64,000 bases of DNA from Saprospiraceae bacterium (GTDB lineage: Bacteria; Bacteroidota; Bacteroidia; Chitinophagales; Saprospiraceae). The translations under genes and the position numbers were made by a program. Under the pieces are notes generated by a model that had not been told where the DNA came from, made no database searches, and saw only the letters and a program-made list of their open reading frames with translations. The stretch covers positions 62,001 to 126,000 of the forward strand of contig JABSSL010000016.1 in NCBI GenBank assembly GCA_013214355.1. The letters run 5' to 3'. Below, piece by piece: positions 43,883 to 52,919 of this stretch. How positions within the stretch are numbered: position 1 is the first letter of the stretch; the number at the start of each line of letters is the position of its first letter.

Positions 43883-46009
43883 ATGAGTTTTGACACCAAA
43901 GACATTAGAAATGTGGCCTTATTGGGCCATCCTGGCAGTGGGAAGACGACTTTTGCTGAGACGATGATTTTTGAAGCAAAAGAGATTTCGAGAAGAGGAA
44001 CTGTCGAGGATGGCAATACCGTTTCAGATCATACGAATATTGAAAAAGAACGTGGCAATTCCATTTTTAGCACCCTACTGCATGCTAAGTGGAAAGACTC
44101 AAAGATTAACATCTTAGACACTCCCGGTTTTGATGATTTTGTGGGCGAAATTGTTTCCTCCCTGAAGGTGGCAGATACAGGAGTAATGCTTTTGAATGCC
44201 AAAAGTGGTGTAGAAGTAGGTACCGAACTTATTTGGGAATATGTGGAGAAGTATAAAACGCCCGCCCTTTTCGTAATCAACCAGATTGATCACGAAAAGG
44301 CTGACTACGAATCTACCCTAGAACAGGCTCAAGAGAGATTCGGAAGAAAAGTCCTCCCGATCCAATTCCCAGCCAATGAAGGAGCTGGTTTCAATAAGAT
44401 AGTGGATGCCCTGCGCATGACGATGTATGTTTTTCCGGAAGGTGGCGGAAGACCAGAAAAGCAGGAAATCCCAGCAGAATTCATGGAACGTGCACAAGAA
44501 CTGCACAACAACCTAGTAGAAGCGGCAGCTGAGAATGATGAGGAACTAATGGAAAAGTACTTCGAAGATGGCTCGCTTACCGAAGAAGAACTAACTGAAG
44601 GTCTACGCTTAGCTATTGCTACGCAAGAAATATATCCCGTTTTCATTTGCTCATCTACCGAAAATATGGGCAGTGGGCGGATTATGGGTTTCATCAATGA
44701 TATTTGTCCTAGTCCAGCCGATCGTCCACCCGCCAATTTGGTTGGTGGAGAAAAACTAGCTTGTGAGGCCGATGGCACCACCTCTGTTTTCATTTTCAAA
44801 ACCCTTTCTGAACCTAAGGTGGGAAATGTTTCCTACTTCAAAGTTTATTCTGGAACGCTCAAAGCCAGTGACGAGCTGACAAATCCCGTTAACAGAAACG
44901 CTGAGCGATTTGGTCAGATCTTCACTGCCAATGGAAAAGATCGTAGTAGTGTACCCGAAATGAAAGCTGGTGATATTGGAGTAACGGTCAAGCTAAAAGA
45001 TAGTAGCACCAATAATACCTTGAATACCAAAGGTACGGACCACCAAATAGAACCAATGGTTTTCCCCGCAGCTAGAATTAGAGTAGCGGTTTCTCCTCCT
45101 AGTAAAAATGATATGGAGAAACTTATGAAAGCGCTGCATCAGATTGAGCAGGAAGACCCAACCTTGTTGGTAGAACAGTCTAAAGCATTAAAACAAACCC
45201 TACTTCACGGACAGGGTCAGTTGCACTTAGATTTAATAAAGTATCGGATTGAAAAGGTCAATAATGTAAAAATGGACTTCATCAAACCGAAGATTGCCTA
45301 CAGAGAAACCATCACAAAAGCTTCTAATCAGCAATACAGACATAAAAAGCAATCTGGTGGTTCTGGGCAATTTGCAGAAGTACATATGCGGATTGAACCT
45401 TACTTCGAAGGCATGCCGGAGCCCAGTGGTCTCACGGTTCGGAAAACGGAGGAGGAAGAATTACCTTGGGGCGGTAAGCTGGTCTACTACTGGTGCATTG
45501 TAGGTGGATCAATTGATGCCAATTACTCGAATGCCATTAAAAAGGGAATCTTGCAGAAAATGGAAGAAGGTCCGCTTACAGGGTCTTATTGTCAAGATAT
45601 TCGTGTCTGCATCTACGACGGGAAAATGCATGCGGTAGATTCCAACGATATGGCGTTTATGTTAGCCTCAAGCCAGGCCTTTAAAAACGCCTTTGTCGAA
45701 GCAGGACCAAAACTACTAGAGCCTGTTTACAATCTAGAAATCCTTTGTTCGGATGATGTACTAGGTGATGTAATGGGCGATCTGAATACGAGACGAGCGC
45801 TTCCTCAGGGAATGGATTCTGAGGGGCACTACAAAAAGATCATTGCTAAAGTACCACTGGCCGAGCTGTACCAGTACTCCAGCACTTTGCGGTCTCTTAC
45901 GCAGGGAAGAGCCAAATTCGCTCGCGAATTTGCCGAGTACAGCCAAGTTCCAGGAGATATTCAAAAGCGACTCATTGACGCTTACAAAACGGAGTTAGCG
46001 GAGGCCTAG
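43883..46009 (+). CDS. Elongation factor G paralogue (EF-G2/FusA2 type)
   Basis: A 708-residue translational GTPase with the full five-domain EF-G layout. The P-loop is GHPGSGKT (residues 15-22), G3 is DTPGF (about 79-83), and G4 is NQID (about 133-136), with Gln replacing the Lys of the usual NKxD, a change often seen in Bacteroidota EF-G paralogues. GLSVRK-type domain IV landmarks are present (HKKQSGGSGQFAEVHM), and the C-terminal domain V has VLGDVMGDLNTRRALPQGM. Ribosomal-protein and EF-Tu genes that flank canonical fusA are absent, so this is the second, specialised copy; a role in ribosome recycling or stress is possible. It has its own promoter and a strong terminator. Confidence 0.88.
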   Translation: MSFDTKDIRNVALLGHPGSGKTTFAETMIFEAKEISRRGTVEDGNTVSDHTNIEKERGNSIFSTLLHAKWKDSKINILDTPGFDDFVGEIVSSLKVADTGVMLLNAKSGVEVGTELIWEYVEKYKTPALFVINQIDHEKADYESTLEQAQERFGRKVLPIQFPANEGAGFNKIVDALRMTMYVFPEGGGRPEKQEIPAEFMERAQELHNNLVEAAAENDEELMEKYFEDGSLTEEELTEGLRLAIATQEIYPVFICSSTENMGSGRIMGFINDICPSPADRPPANLVGGEKLACEADGTTSVFIFKTLSEPKVGNVSYFKVYSGTLKASDELTNPVNRNAERFGQIFTANGKDRSSVPEMKAGDIGVTVKLKDSSTNNTLNTKGTDHQIEPMVFPAARIRVAVSPPSKNDMEKLMKALHQIEQEDPTLLVEQSKALKQTLLHGQGQLHLDLIKYRIEKVNNVKMDFIKPKIAYRETITKASNQQYRHKKQSGGSGQFAEVHMRIEPYFEGMPEPSGLTVRKTEEEELPWGGKLVYYWCIVGGSIDANYSNAIKKGILQKMEEGPLTGSYCQDIRVCIYDGKMHAVDSNDMAFMLASSQAFKNAFVEAGPKLLEPVYNLEILCSDDVLGDVMGDLNTRRALPQGMDSEGHYKKIIAKVPLAELYQYSSTLRSLTQGRAKFAREFAEYSQVPGDIQKRLIDAYKTELAEA

Positions 46010-46053
46010 GCAGGTACACGCAAAAATGATCACTTGAATCCTTATCATATATG

Positions 46054-46083
46054 AAAGGTGTTGCACTTGGCAACACCTTTTTT
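46054..46083 (+). terminator. Terminator of the EF-G paralogue gene
   Basis: AAAGGTGTTGC pairs with GCAACACCTTT around ACTTG and is followed by a T run ending at 46083. It lies 45 bp beyond the EF-G stop codon and is a textbook Rho-independent terminator. Confidence 0.9.
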
Positions 46084-46180
46084 ATTTACATTCCTTAATC
46101 CTTGTCCAGAAAATCCTCCAACCCCCTCTTAAACAACCACTTATACAATTAAAAACACTTGACCAATGGACAAAAAAAAA

Positions 46181-46280
46181 GTCGTACTAAACAGTACGAC
46201 CCTTTCAATTATAATCCCATGAACATATCCAAAATTAATATCTTGTGCCAAAAATATTAGTCGATCCTTTGTTCGACTAA
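46181..46280 (+). ncRNA. Small-RNA-like unit 1
   Basis: A stem GTCGTACT-AAAC-AGTACGAC (46181-46200), then the conserved box ATAATCCCATGAAC (within 46207-46228), then a second stem TAGTCGA/TCGACTA (46258-46279). This order of hairpin, box, hairpin is shared with the two units that follow. No promoter was found for this copy, and the final stem lacks a good T run, so it may be a degenerate copy or the first part of a longer RNA. The opening stem, read on the minus strand, is followed by nine T and could also terminate leftward transcription. Confidence 0.4.
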
Positions 46281-46298
46281 TTATTTGGTTTATCTTCG
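46268..46298 (+). promoter_or_regulatory. Promoter of small-RNA unit 2
   Basis: TTTG at 46268-46271 and TATCTTCG at 46291-46298 with exactly 19 bp between them, an almost full match to the Bacteroidota promoter consensus. Transcription would start near 46305, immediately before the unit 2 hairpin. It is the best promoter match noticed in the window, and it drives no protein-coding gene. Confidence 0.6.
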
Positions 46299-46304
46299 CG
46301 TCAA

Positions 46305-46437
46305 ACAGTGGAACTAAACTCCACTCTCATATTCAATCAAATTGTAATCTTAAGGACTTTTTTGACGACGTAGTCCCATGAACATTGACCTAGTCTTAGA
46401 TCGGAGGCGATTTTCCCAGAATCGCCTCTTTTTTTGT
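46305..46437 (+). ncRNA. Candidate small RNA, unit 2 (about 130 nt)
   Basis: Bounded by the promoter at 46268-46298 and a strong terminator. It opens with the stem AGTGGA-ACTAAAC-TCCACT (46307-46325), has an A/T-rich single-stranded middle, carries the box TAGTCCCATGAACAT (46371-46385), and ends in the terminator stem GAGGCGATT/AATCGCCTC (46404-46428) with a run of seven T. An ATG inside the box opens only a 31-codon frame that runs through the terminator, so a protein product is unlikely. I recognise no known RNA family. Confidence 0.6.
46404..46435 (+). terminator. Terminator of small-RNA unit 2
   Basis: Perfect 9-bp stem GAGGCGATT (46404-46412) with AATCGCCTC (46420-46428), 7-base loop, followed directly by TTTTTTT. 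Confidence 0.9.
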
Positions 46438-46461
46438 TTGACGCGTTTATCTTTACGCAGG

Positions 46462-46582
46462 GTTTACATTTGAAAAGCGTAATTCGTCCCGACTGTATCG
46501 GGACGACTTACTACCAACAAATTATAATCCCATGAACATATTTCTTCAATAATTTTCGGAACTCTTTTGATCCGACTTTTTT
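46462..46582 (+). ncRNA. Candidate small RNA, unit 3 (about 120 nt)
   Basis: A -7-like element TATCTTTA (46448-46455) precedes it, in a sequence context resembling the unit 2 promoter, but no -33 box is seen at the right distance. Inside are the 8-bp stem CGTCCCGA-CTGTA-TCGGGACG (46485-46505), then the conserved box, identical over 22 bases with that of unit 1 (46520-46541), then a weak terminator stem TCGGA/TCCGA (46556-46575) followed by CTTTTTTC. The architecture repeats that of unit 2. No coding capacity. Confidence 0.5.
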
Positions 46583-47095
46583 CTTTCCTCCTCATTTGCT
46601 CACCGATCACGATACAAATATGCAACGACAATCCTCTGAAAACAAAGACAAAAAACCATTATTGTGAAGAAAATATTGCCAATAATTTACCTTAAAAAAA
46701 ACATAAACAACTAATAAATAACACTTTACACAAAAACCACTTAGCCTTAAAAGTGAAAAATAAATTAAAAATACACCTTTTTTTTCCTGCATTTTTTTTA
46801 AAAAAAAGGACATTTTTTTCTTGCCAACCACTTTTTCTGCCGATTTATCCATCTTTCCCACCCTCTGATCTCCCCCAATTCTTGTCTATTTAGCTTTGCT
46901 ACCACTGATGCGTTTATAAGCCGACGGACAAAAAATTTTTACGGCCTCATTTACGTTTATTACTAAAATCCTTATTTTGCGGCCCTTCTTACTCCAAAAG
47001 ATCTTATAGGGCAAAAATTTACTTCTGCCTGAGATCACTGCACTTCAATATAGATATACCCACGAATAGGCCATTGGCATTCCTTAACTCTATTA
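46583..47095. other. A/T-rich leader region before the CHU_C gene
   Basis: About 510 bases without a supportable gene. The stretch 46640-46830 is extremely A/T-rich with homopolymer runs, including the palindrome of eight T and eight A at 46792-46807. A minus-strand open frame of 84 codons here is low-complexity (Lys/Phe/Leu) and is not believed. CTTATTTTGCGG near 46972-46983 is a weak -7-like match that could serve the gene at 47096. Confidence 0.35.
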
Positions 47096-49384
47096 ATGAC
47101 AAACATGAAAAGATCATTACTTGTATCCCTATTTTGCGTGCTTTTCTTTCAAACCTATCTTTCAGGACAGACCCCTACCGTACAAGATTGTCTAGGAGCC
47201 ATACCTGTTTGTCAAGAAGTCTACACGGAGATGACTTCTCCTAGTGGAGATGGAAATTTCAATAATGAGATCAATACCAGCATCAGCTGTACAGCAGGAG
47301 AACTAAATTCTATCTGGTATACCTTTACAGTGAATGAAGCTGGGCTGCTCGGGTTCGTCATCACGCCCAATGATTCCAATGATGATTACGACTGGGCTCT
47401 ATTCAATATCACCGGACGAGCATGTAGTGATATAAAAAATGATCGTAGCATGCAAGTGAGTTGTAATGCTGCTGGGGGTCCTGGATGTAATGGCCCCACA
47501 GGCGCCAATGGAGGCAGTAACTTCAATGTACAAGGCGCTGGCTGCTTTGCTCCCTTCCCCGACCAATTCACCGGACAAACTACCTTCAACGATCGAATAC
47601 CAATGGAACCTGGTAATACCTACGCCTTAATGGTTTCCAACTGGTCCCAATCTCCAAATGGGTATACCATCGACTTCAGTTCTTCTACTGGCCTCGGAAT
47701 TATTGACCAGACCCGTCCTAGTGTAGAGGAGGTTCGCGTCCCTCAGCGATGCGGAGAAACTCAAGTCAGAGTTTCCTTCTCCGAAAATATCCAGTGTGCC
47801 ACCTTTACCAGCATAAATTATCAGTTAACTGGCCCGGGGGGGCCTTATAATTTGATCCCAGTCAACAGCATCTGCGAGGGAGGTGGAGAATATGAACGAG
47901 ATTTCGTTTTTGAAATTGATCCACCTATTGAGGAACTGGGGGCGTTTAGCTTTGACTTGATCACAGATGAGGCTACACAAATCCTAGACCTTTGTGGTAA
48001 CCCATCCGAGGCACTCTCTTTTCCTTTTGACGTGAACTTTGCCCTTTCCAATAATGCAGAGCTTGGTCCTGATACGTCCCTAGTCTGCGAAGGGGAAGTG
48101 CTAACCTTAGATGCTTCCGTCCCCTTTGGCACCTACCAATGGCAGGATGGCTCCACCGACCCTACCTTTGATGTCAGCACTTCTGGGATATACGCCGTAA
48201 CGGCCACCAATGATTGTGGAGAGGTGACAGACCAAATAGAAATCATCTATCAAATGGATATTCCCCAAATCGAATTGGGGGCTGACCAGACGCTCTGTCC
48301 GGGAGAGACATTGGTCCTTGATGCTTCCAGTGAGTTGGCTAGTCACATCTGGCAGGATGGCTCCACCGGTTCTACCTTCACAGTCACTGAACCAGGTCTT
48401 TATACCGTAGAAGTAACGAATGCTTGTGGAACAGTGATGGATCAGGTCAATATCGACTATATAAGCCCTATTCAGCTGGAATTAGGTCCGGATCAGGTAC
48501 TATGTGCCGGTGAGCAGGTCGATGTTGATGTGACCAACGAGGATGTTATCTCTTACCAGTGGCAAGATGGCTCCAACAGTCCTCAGCGATCCATTACCAC
48601 GGATGGGCTATATTCCGTCACGATAACCACAGCCTGTGAGGAACAAATAGATGAATTCCAAGTCACCTTTATTACGGAACCTGCGCTTAGCTTAGGTAGC
48701 GATACTATTTTATGTGTGGCTGATGCTCCGCTGACCTACGATCTCACCATCCCGGGAGCCTCCTACCAATGGCAGGACGGTAGTACCTCCCCCGTCTATG
48801 AGGTGAACGCTTCTGGCAACTATGCGGTAACTGTTACTACGGCTTGTAATGAGTTCACCTCTAATGCTTTGGTGACCGTCATTGATTCGATACAGCAAAC
48901 CCTCATTCAAGATACTTTCCTTTGTCCTGGACAAAGGCTGATTTTAAATGCAAAAACACCTGTCTTTGCGGAGTATCTATGGTCCGGTGGTACTACTGAA
49001 CCTACTTTGGCGGTTACGGAGGCTGGTCCTTATCAAGTACTCGTCTTTAACGATTGTGAAGAAAGAACCTTTACAGCAGATGTCCGGGAATGTGAGCGCT
49101 GTGAATTTTACGGTCCATCCGCTTTTTCTCCGAATAATGACGGTGTAAATGATGAATTTCGCCCTTTGACCGGTTGTGAAATTCTCGAGTACAGCTTGCA
49201 GATATTCGACCGCTGGGGAAATCTATTATTCGAAACCACCGATCCAGACCTGGGATGGAATGGAATGCTCAATGGGCAATTATTGTCTACCGGCGTCTAC
49301 GTTTGGTGGCTTGACTATACGGTCAGAGAAAATGGCCAGCCTGAATCCAAGATTGTAACCGGAGATGTAGCTATCGTGAAGTAG
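47096..49384 (+). CDS. Secreted Ig-repeat protein with type B (CHU_C) T9SS sorting domain
   Basis: A 762-residue protein. Signal peptide at the start (M1 or M4; MKRSLLVSLFCVLFFQTYLSGQ). The N-terminal domain (about residues 28-200, DCLGAIPVCQEVYTE ... LNSIWYTFTVNEAG ... YDWALFNITG) is the type found before gliding-associated tails. An Ig-like domain follows (TRPSVEEVRVPQRCGETQVRVSFSE). Five repeats of about 70 residues start near 321, 392, 462, 532 and 603, each 'LG.D..LC.GE' followed by 'YQWQDGS'. The last 92 residues (YGPSAFSPNNDGVNDEF ... LQIFDRWGNLLFE) are the gliding-motility-associated CHU_C domain, a type B T9SS signal. It is likely a surface or secreted adhesin; the ligand is unknown. 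Confidence 0.9.
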   Translation: MTNMKRSLLVSLFCVLFFQTYLSGQTPTVQDCLGAIPVCQEVYTEMTSPSGDGNFNNEINTSISCTAGELNSIWYTFTVNEAGLLGFVITPNDSNDDYDWALFNITGRACSDIKNDRSMQVSCNAAGGPGCNGPTGANGGSNFNVQGAGCFAPFPDQFTGQTTFNDRIPMEPGNTYALMVSNWSQSPNGYTIDFSSSTGLGIIDQTRPSVEEVRVPQRCGETQVRVSFSENIQCATFTSINYQLTGPGGPYNLIPVNSICEGGGEYERDFVFEIDPPIEELGAFSFDLITDEATQILDLCGNPSEALSFPFDVNFALSNNAELGPDTSLVCEGEVLTLDASVPFGTYQWQDGSTDPTFDVSTSGIYAVTATNDCGEVTDQIEIIYQMDIPQIELGADQTLCPGETLVLDASSELASHIWQDGSTGSTFTVTEPGLYTVEVTNACGTVMDQVNIDYISPIQLELGPDQVLCAGEQVDVDVTNEDVISYQWQDGSNSPQRSITTDGLYSVTITTACEEQIDEFQVTFITEPALSLGSDTILCVADAPLTYDLTIPGASYQWQDGSTSPVYEVNASGNYAVTVTTACNEFTSNALVTVIDSIQQTLIQDTFLCPGQRLILNAKTPVFAEYLWSGGTTEPTLAVTEAGPYQVLVFNDCEERTFTADVRECERCEFYGPSAFSPNNDGVNDEFRPLTGCEILEYSLQIFDRWGNLLFETTDPDLGWNGMLNGQLLSTGVYVWWLDYTVRENGQPESKIVTGDVAIVK

Positions 49385-49764
49385 TGGAATTGCCTTGGTC
49401 TATCCTCTAAAGTGTGACTACTTTCACATGGGTTTACCTGAGGCAGTGAATTAGTTTTTCTACCCCCCGCCTTTATCATAGAGCGGTCACAACATACTGG
49501 GAAATACTAAATGTATGGGTAGGGTTCTGACCCCCCTATCCCTATTGCGAAGTACAAGCGCAAGCTTATTGGTAGTGAATCAACCTTCCACTAGATATAC
49601 ATATTATTAAACAATTACTTATATCTTCTGTTTTCTCAATACTCTCCTGACACTTTTATTAGTTATCTGCCTTATTACACAATTCCATTGCCACCAAAAT
49701 TGAGTCTGTTTAGGGTGAACCCCAAAACGGTACAGGAGAGGCTATTATTAATGCTTTGACAGCC
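49385..49764. other. Intergenic stretch before the histidine kinase gene
   Basis: These 380 bases contain no recognisable gene. An imperfect stem (GGGTAGGG against CCCTATCC) near 49515-49546 may help end transcription of the CHU_C gene, but it lacks a T run. No clear promoter for the kinase was found. Confidence 0.3.
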
Positions 49765-51987
49765 ATGTCTTGGCCCTTGTTCTACCGTCGTCATGCGTAC
49801 ATAGTCAAATTTCTAATGAAACACAAAACACAGATAGACTACCAACAAATGCAGTATTGGAACTTAGTCCAATCCCTATCGGTTCCCATGCTGTTGTATC
49901 GAAAAAAAACGGCTACTCTCGTGCTGGCTAATCACGAGGCATTGAACAAGTTAGCCATACCTCCGCAGGAAAACGTTTCCGAAACCCTTGATTCAAGATT
50001 TAGACAACTACTCACCGAAGGTGGGCACACCCAATGGGATCAGGCCATCGAGAGGTGCCTAAAGGTAGGTCACAGTCAATTCCGCAGCAAACTGCAACTT
50101 CCCTCTGCTCGTGTACCTTCATGCAAGCTGGACTTAAAACGTTTTGAAGAAGTGGAAGAGTCCTGGATACAAGTTGAGGTAAAAAATCTAGACGAAGATA
50201 TTGAGACTATAAAGGCTAGAGAAGCCCAATATCGAACCATGGCTGAGCATTTCCCGAATGGTTTGATTGCTCTTTATGATCAAGAACTTCGCTATACAAT
50301 CGTAAATGGAGAAGGCCTGCGTGTGATTGGAATGAAACCAGAAGACTTAGAAGGTAAACGGCTTCGAGATGTATTCCCTCCTGAAATATATAAACGTGAT
50401 GAGCCGGCCCTAAAGGCAGCCCTGGCGGGAGAAACGACTCGCTCAATCGTACCTTTTGGACCGCAGCATTTCCGAATCATCACCCTACCCGTATTAGACA
50501 AGTCCGGGCAAGTTATCTCTGGCCTAATCATGTCCCAGAACATCACTTCTTTAGTCAATGCAGAAAAGCAACTACAAAACACCGTGCAGCGGCTAAGGCT
50601 AGCCATCAATACGGCCAAACTAGGCATCTGGTTTTTAGACAAGGAAACACAATGCTTGGAAGGGAATGATCAACTTTTCAAGATCTATGGCATCACTCGA
50701 GAAACTTTTAACGACGATCTTCAGGCCTGGCAAAAACGGATTCATCCTGATGATCAAGCACATGCTAATGAAAAGCTTGCTGAAATCTTCGAAGGAAAGA
50801 CTATCTACGATGTTGATTTTCGGATTATCAAACCAGAGGGCAGCATCCGATATATTAATGCCAGTGGATGCCCTGCTTATGACGCTGATGGCTCCGTTAT
50901 TGGCTGGATCGGCATTAACATCGACGTAACGGCCATTAAAGAGCGAGAAGAATTCCTCCGTGAGATTTTTAATAACAGCTTATTGGCCATCCTGGTAGCG
51001 GATGACCAAGGCAATTACATTTCTGTGAATCCCGCAGCCTGTCAATTATTTGGCTATGATGAAGCCGCTTTCTTGCAAATGCAGGTGAAAGACTTGGTAA
51101 TACCAGATCGTACGAGCACTGACGACAGATATCAACAATTCTTAGAGCAAGGTGAAGAGGTTGGTGAATTTGCCTTTGTACGGCCAGATGGTGAGCGGAG
51201 AATAGCGCAATACCACGCCATTCGCATCGAAAAAGACTTCAATCTCAGCATTTTGTCCGATATCACTGACAAAAAGGAAGCATCGAAAGCTCGGGCAAAG
51301 GCTAAAGCACTAGCGATCAAAAATGAGGAACTAGAACGATTTGCCTATCTGGCTTCCCATGATTTACAAGAACCACTCCGCACCATCATTGGTTTTGCCA
51401 GTCTACTAAAAAAACGCTTTGGTGAGCAATTGGGTCAGGAAGGCCTGGATTACACCAATTTTATCATGGAAGCCGGTCAGCGCATGACGGAGCTCATTAA
51501 AGGTCTGCTATCCTATTCGCGACTCGGCAACAACCTTAAACTGATAGATGTAGATTGTCAAATAATTTTGGAAGGTGTGCAGAGAGACTTGGAAAGCCAA
51601 ATTTCCGAGGCAAATGCTCACCTGGAAGTCGGAAGCCTACCGACCGTGACGGGCTTCCCCGCAGGACTACAAATCCTCTTTCAGAACCTCATATCTAACA
51701 GCATTAAATTCAGGTCCAAAGACATTCGTCCGCTGATTCAAATTTCTGCTGAATTGGAATCTGATAAGTGGATATTTTGCGTAGCTGATAATGGAATCGG
51801 AATTGATCCTATCTTTCACGAACAGATCTTCAACATCTTCAATCGACTCCATACCAGGCAAGAATATGAAGGGACAGGCATTGGTTTGGCGCACTGCAAG
51901 CGAGTGGTAGAACTACTAGGTGGAGAAATCTGGTTGGAGTCTACTGCAGGTAAAGGCAGTAAATTCTTCTTCAGTATCCCAGCTTAA
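49765..51987 (+). CDS. Multi-PAS sensor histidine kinase
   Basis: About 740 residues, no membrane helix, so a cytoplasmic sensor. In order (numbered from the TTG at 49756): a divergent PAS-like region (20-140, LSVPMLLYRKKTATLVLANHEAL); a PAS domain (about 155-265, FPNGLIALYDQELRYTIVNGEG); a PAS_3-type domain (275-395, AKLGIWFLDKETQCLEGN ... IHPDDQAHANEKL); a fourth PAS (400-520); a HisKA domain with the phosphorylated H535 (FAYLASHDLQEPLRT); and a HATPase domain with LISNSIKFRSKD, DNGIGID (about 679) and EGTGIGLAHC (about 706). The TTG is less likely than the ATG at 49765 or 49816. No receiver or regulator gene is adjacent, so the partner is elsewhere. The ligand is unknown. Confidence 0.88.
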   Translation: MSWPLFYRRHAYIVKFLMKHKTQIDYQQMQYWNLVQSLSVPMLLYRKKTATLVLANHEALNKLAIPPQENVSETLDSRFRQLLTEGGHTQWDQAIERCLKVGHSQFRSKLQLPSARVPSCKLDLKRFEEVEESWIQVEVKNLDEDIETIKAREAQYRTMAEHFPNGLIALYDQELRYTIVNGEGLRVIGMKPEDLEGKRLRDVFPPEIYKRDEPALKAALAGETTRSIVPFGPQHFRIITLPVLDKSGQVISGLIMSQNITSLVNAEKQLQNTVQRLRLAINTAKLGIWFLDKETQCLEGNDQLFKIYGITRETFNDDLQAWQKRIHPDDQAHANEKLAEIFEGKTIYDVDFRIIKPEGSIRYINASGCPAYDADGSVIGWIGINIDVTAIKEREEFLREIFNNSLLAILVADDQGNYISVNPAACQLFGYDEAAFLQMQVKDLVIPDRTSTDDRYQQFLEQGEEVGEFAFVRPDGERRIAQYHAIRIEKDFNLSILSDITDKKEASKARAKAKALAIKNEELERFAYLASHDLQEPLRTIIGFASLLKKRFGEQLGQEGLDYTNFIMEAGQRMTELIKGLLSYSRLGNNLKLIDVDCQIILEGVQRDLESQISEANAHLEVGSLPTVTGFPAGLQILFQNLISNSIKFRSKDIRPLIQISAELESDKWIFCVADNGIGIDPIFHEQIFNIFNRLHTRQEYEGTGIGLAHCKRVVELLGGEIWLESTAGKGSKFFFSIPA

Positions 51988-52010
51988 TGCTTAGGGCGCT
52001 AAGACTACCT

Positions 52011-52874
52011 TTATGTCTTTTCCAATCGATACATGGCAATCGAGTGATATATATTTTGGAACAAAATATACAACATGGGCCCCAGAGCAGCTAAAGGTCC
52101 CACAAAGGTCAGTGCTAGCCAAAGGGCAAACATCGTATTCTTCCGGCCCAAAGACATGCTATTCTCCAGCCTTAAATTAGATCCACCAAGGCGTTCTCCA
52201 ATTTGAAATAGGATCAATCCCAGAACCGTAACGCCGATGCCAATAGATAGGATGACGGTCCAACTGGCTTGTTCATCATTGCGTATGAAATCAGTAGCCT
52301 TTGCGCTGGCAATGAATACATTAAATAAAAACAGATAAAAATTGACCTTCGCAGCCTTACTAATATAAGGGACAGCAGATGGCAAAATTCTCTTAATGGC
52401 TAAAGAAGAAAGCAGCGGCACAAATACTACCATAAAAACTGGAATCAAGATATCCAAAACGGCAATCTCTCCAATATCAGCCGACAACAGCAAGGGCAAA
52501 AATAAGGGGATGAGTAAGGCCATGGCAGGACTGAGCAGTAGAATCGAAACCGTGACATGATCCACCCGCCCTCGTAAAAAGGTAGTGATTACTGGTGCCC
52601 CGGCCGCCGTGGGTGCCAGTCCAATGACAAGCAGGGCCGCCGCCGTGGCTGGATCCCAGCTACGCCAAATCAGGAAAACCAAGATTGGAAGTAAGATATT
52701 GGCCAATAAGACCTTAAAGTGATCCCGTCTGAGCAGCTGTGGATTGAAATTAACCGTAATAAAGGTAAAAAACAGCATTACCATCAAGTTGTAGCGGATA
52801 ACAGCTGTCAACACATGTGCATCGGAAAGGAGGGCACCAGCAATGATGGCTAGGAAGATGTAGATTCCCTGCAA
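52011..52874 (-). CDS. BASS-family (bile acid:sodium symporter-like) transporter
   Basis: A 287-residue membrane protein with 8-9 hydrophobic helices. Family landmarks are LAPTAAGAPVITTFLRGR in the first half and SLGRKNTMFALWLALT in the second, the two conserved segments around the crossing helices of BASS (COG0385) carriers. The family moves organic anions, often with sodium; the bacterial substrate cannot be told from sequence. The only start that keeps the first helix is the TTG at 52874 (MQGIYIFLAIIAGALL), since an in-frame TAG lies just upstream; the next ATG (residue 31) would cut into helix 2. It is probably cotranscribed with the pyrophosphatase gene 45 bp upstream, without an obvious functional link. 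Confidence 0.8.
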   Translation of the reverse strand: MQGIYIFLAIIAGALLSDAHVLTAVIRYNLMVMLFFTFITVNFNPQLLRRDHFKVLLANILLPILVFLIWRSWDPATAAALLVIGLAPTAAGAPVITTFLRGRVDHVTVSILLLSPAMALLIPLFLPLLLSADIGEIAVLDILIPVFMVVFVPLLSSLAIKRILPSAVPYISKAAKVNFYLFLFNVFIASAKATDFIRNDEQASWTVILSIGIGVTVLGLILFQIGERLGGSNLRLENSMSLGRKNTMFALWLALTFVGPLAALGPMLYILFQNIYHSIAMYRLEKT

Positions 52875-52919
52875 AACTATGGTATTTCTAGGTGTGAAAA
52901 CGCCTCAGCGGGCTAAGGT

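Noticed and set aside
46181-46200. Reading the unit 1 opening stem purely as a leftward terminator
   Set aside because: Its minus-strand T run fits, but no minus-strand gene lies to the right that would need it, and it matches the position of opening stems in units 2 and 3; the RNA-unit reading is preferred though not proven.
46607-46861. An 84-codon minus-strand open frame
   Set aside because: It lies in an A/T homopolymer-rich stretch and encodes low-complexity Lys/Phe/Leu sequence; more likely chance.
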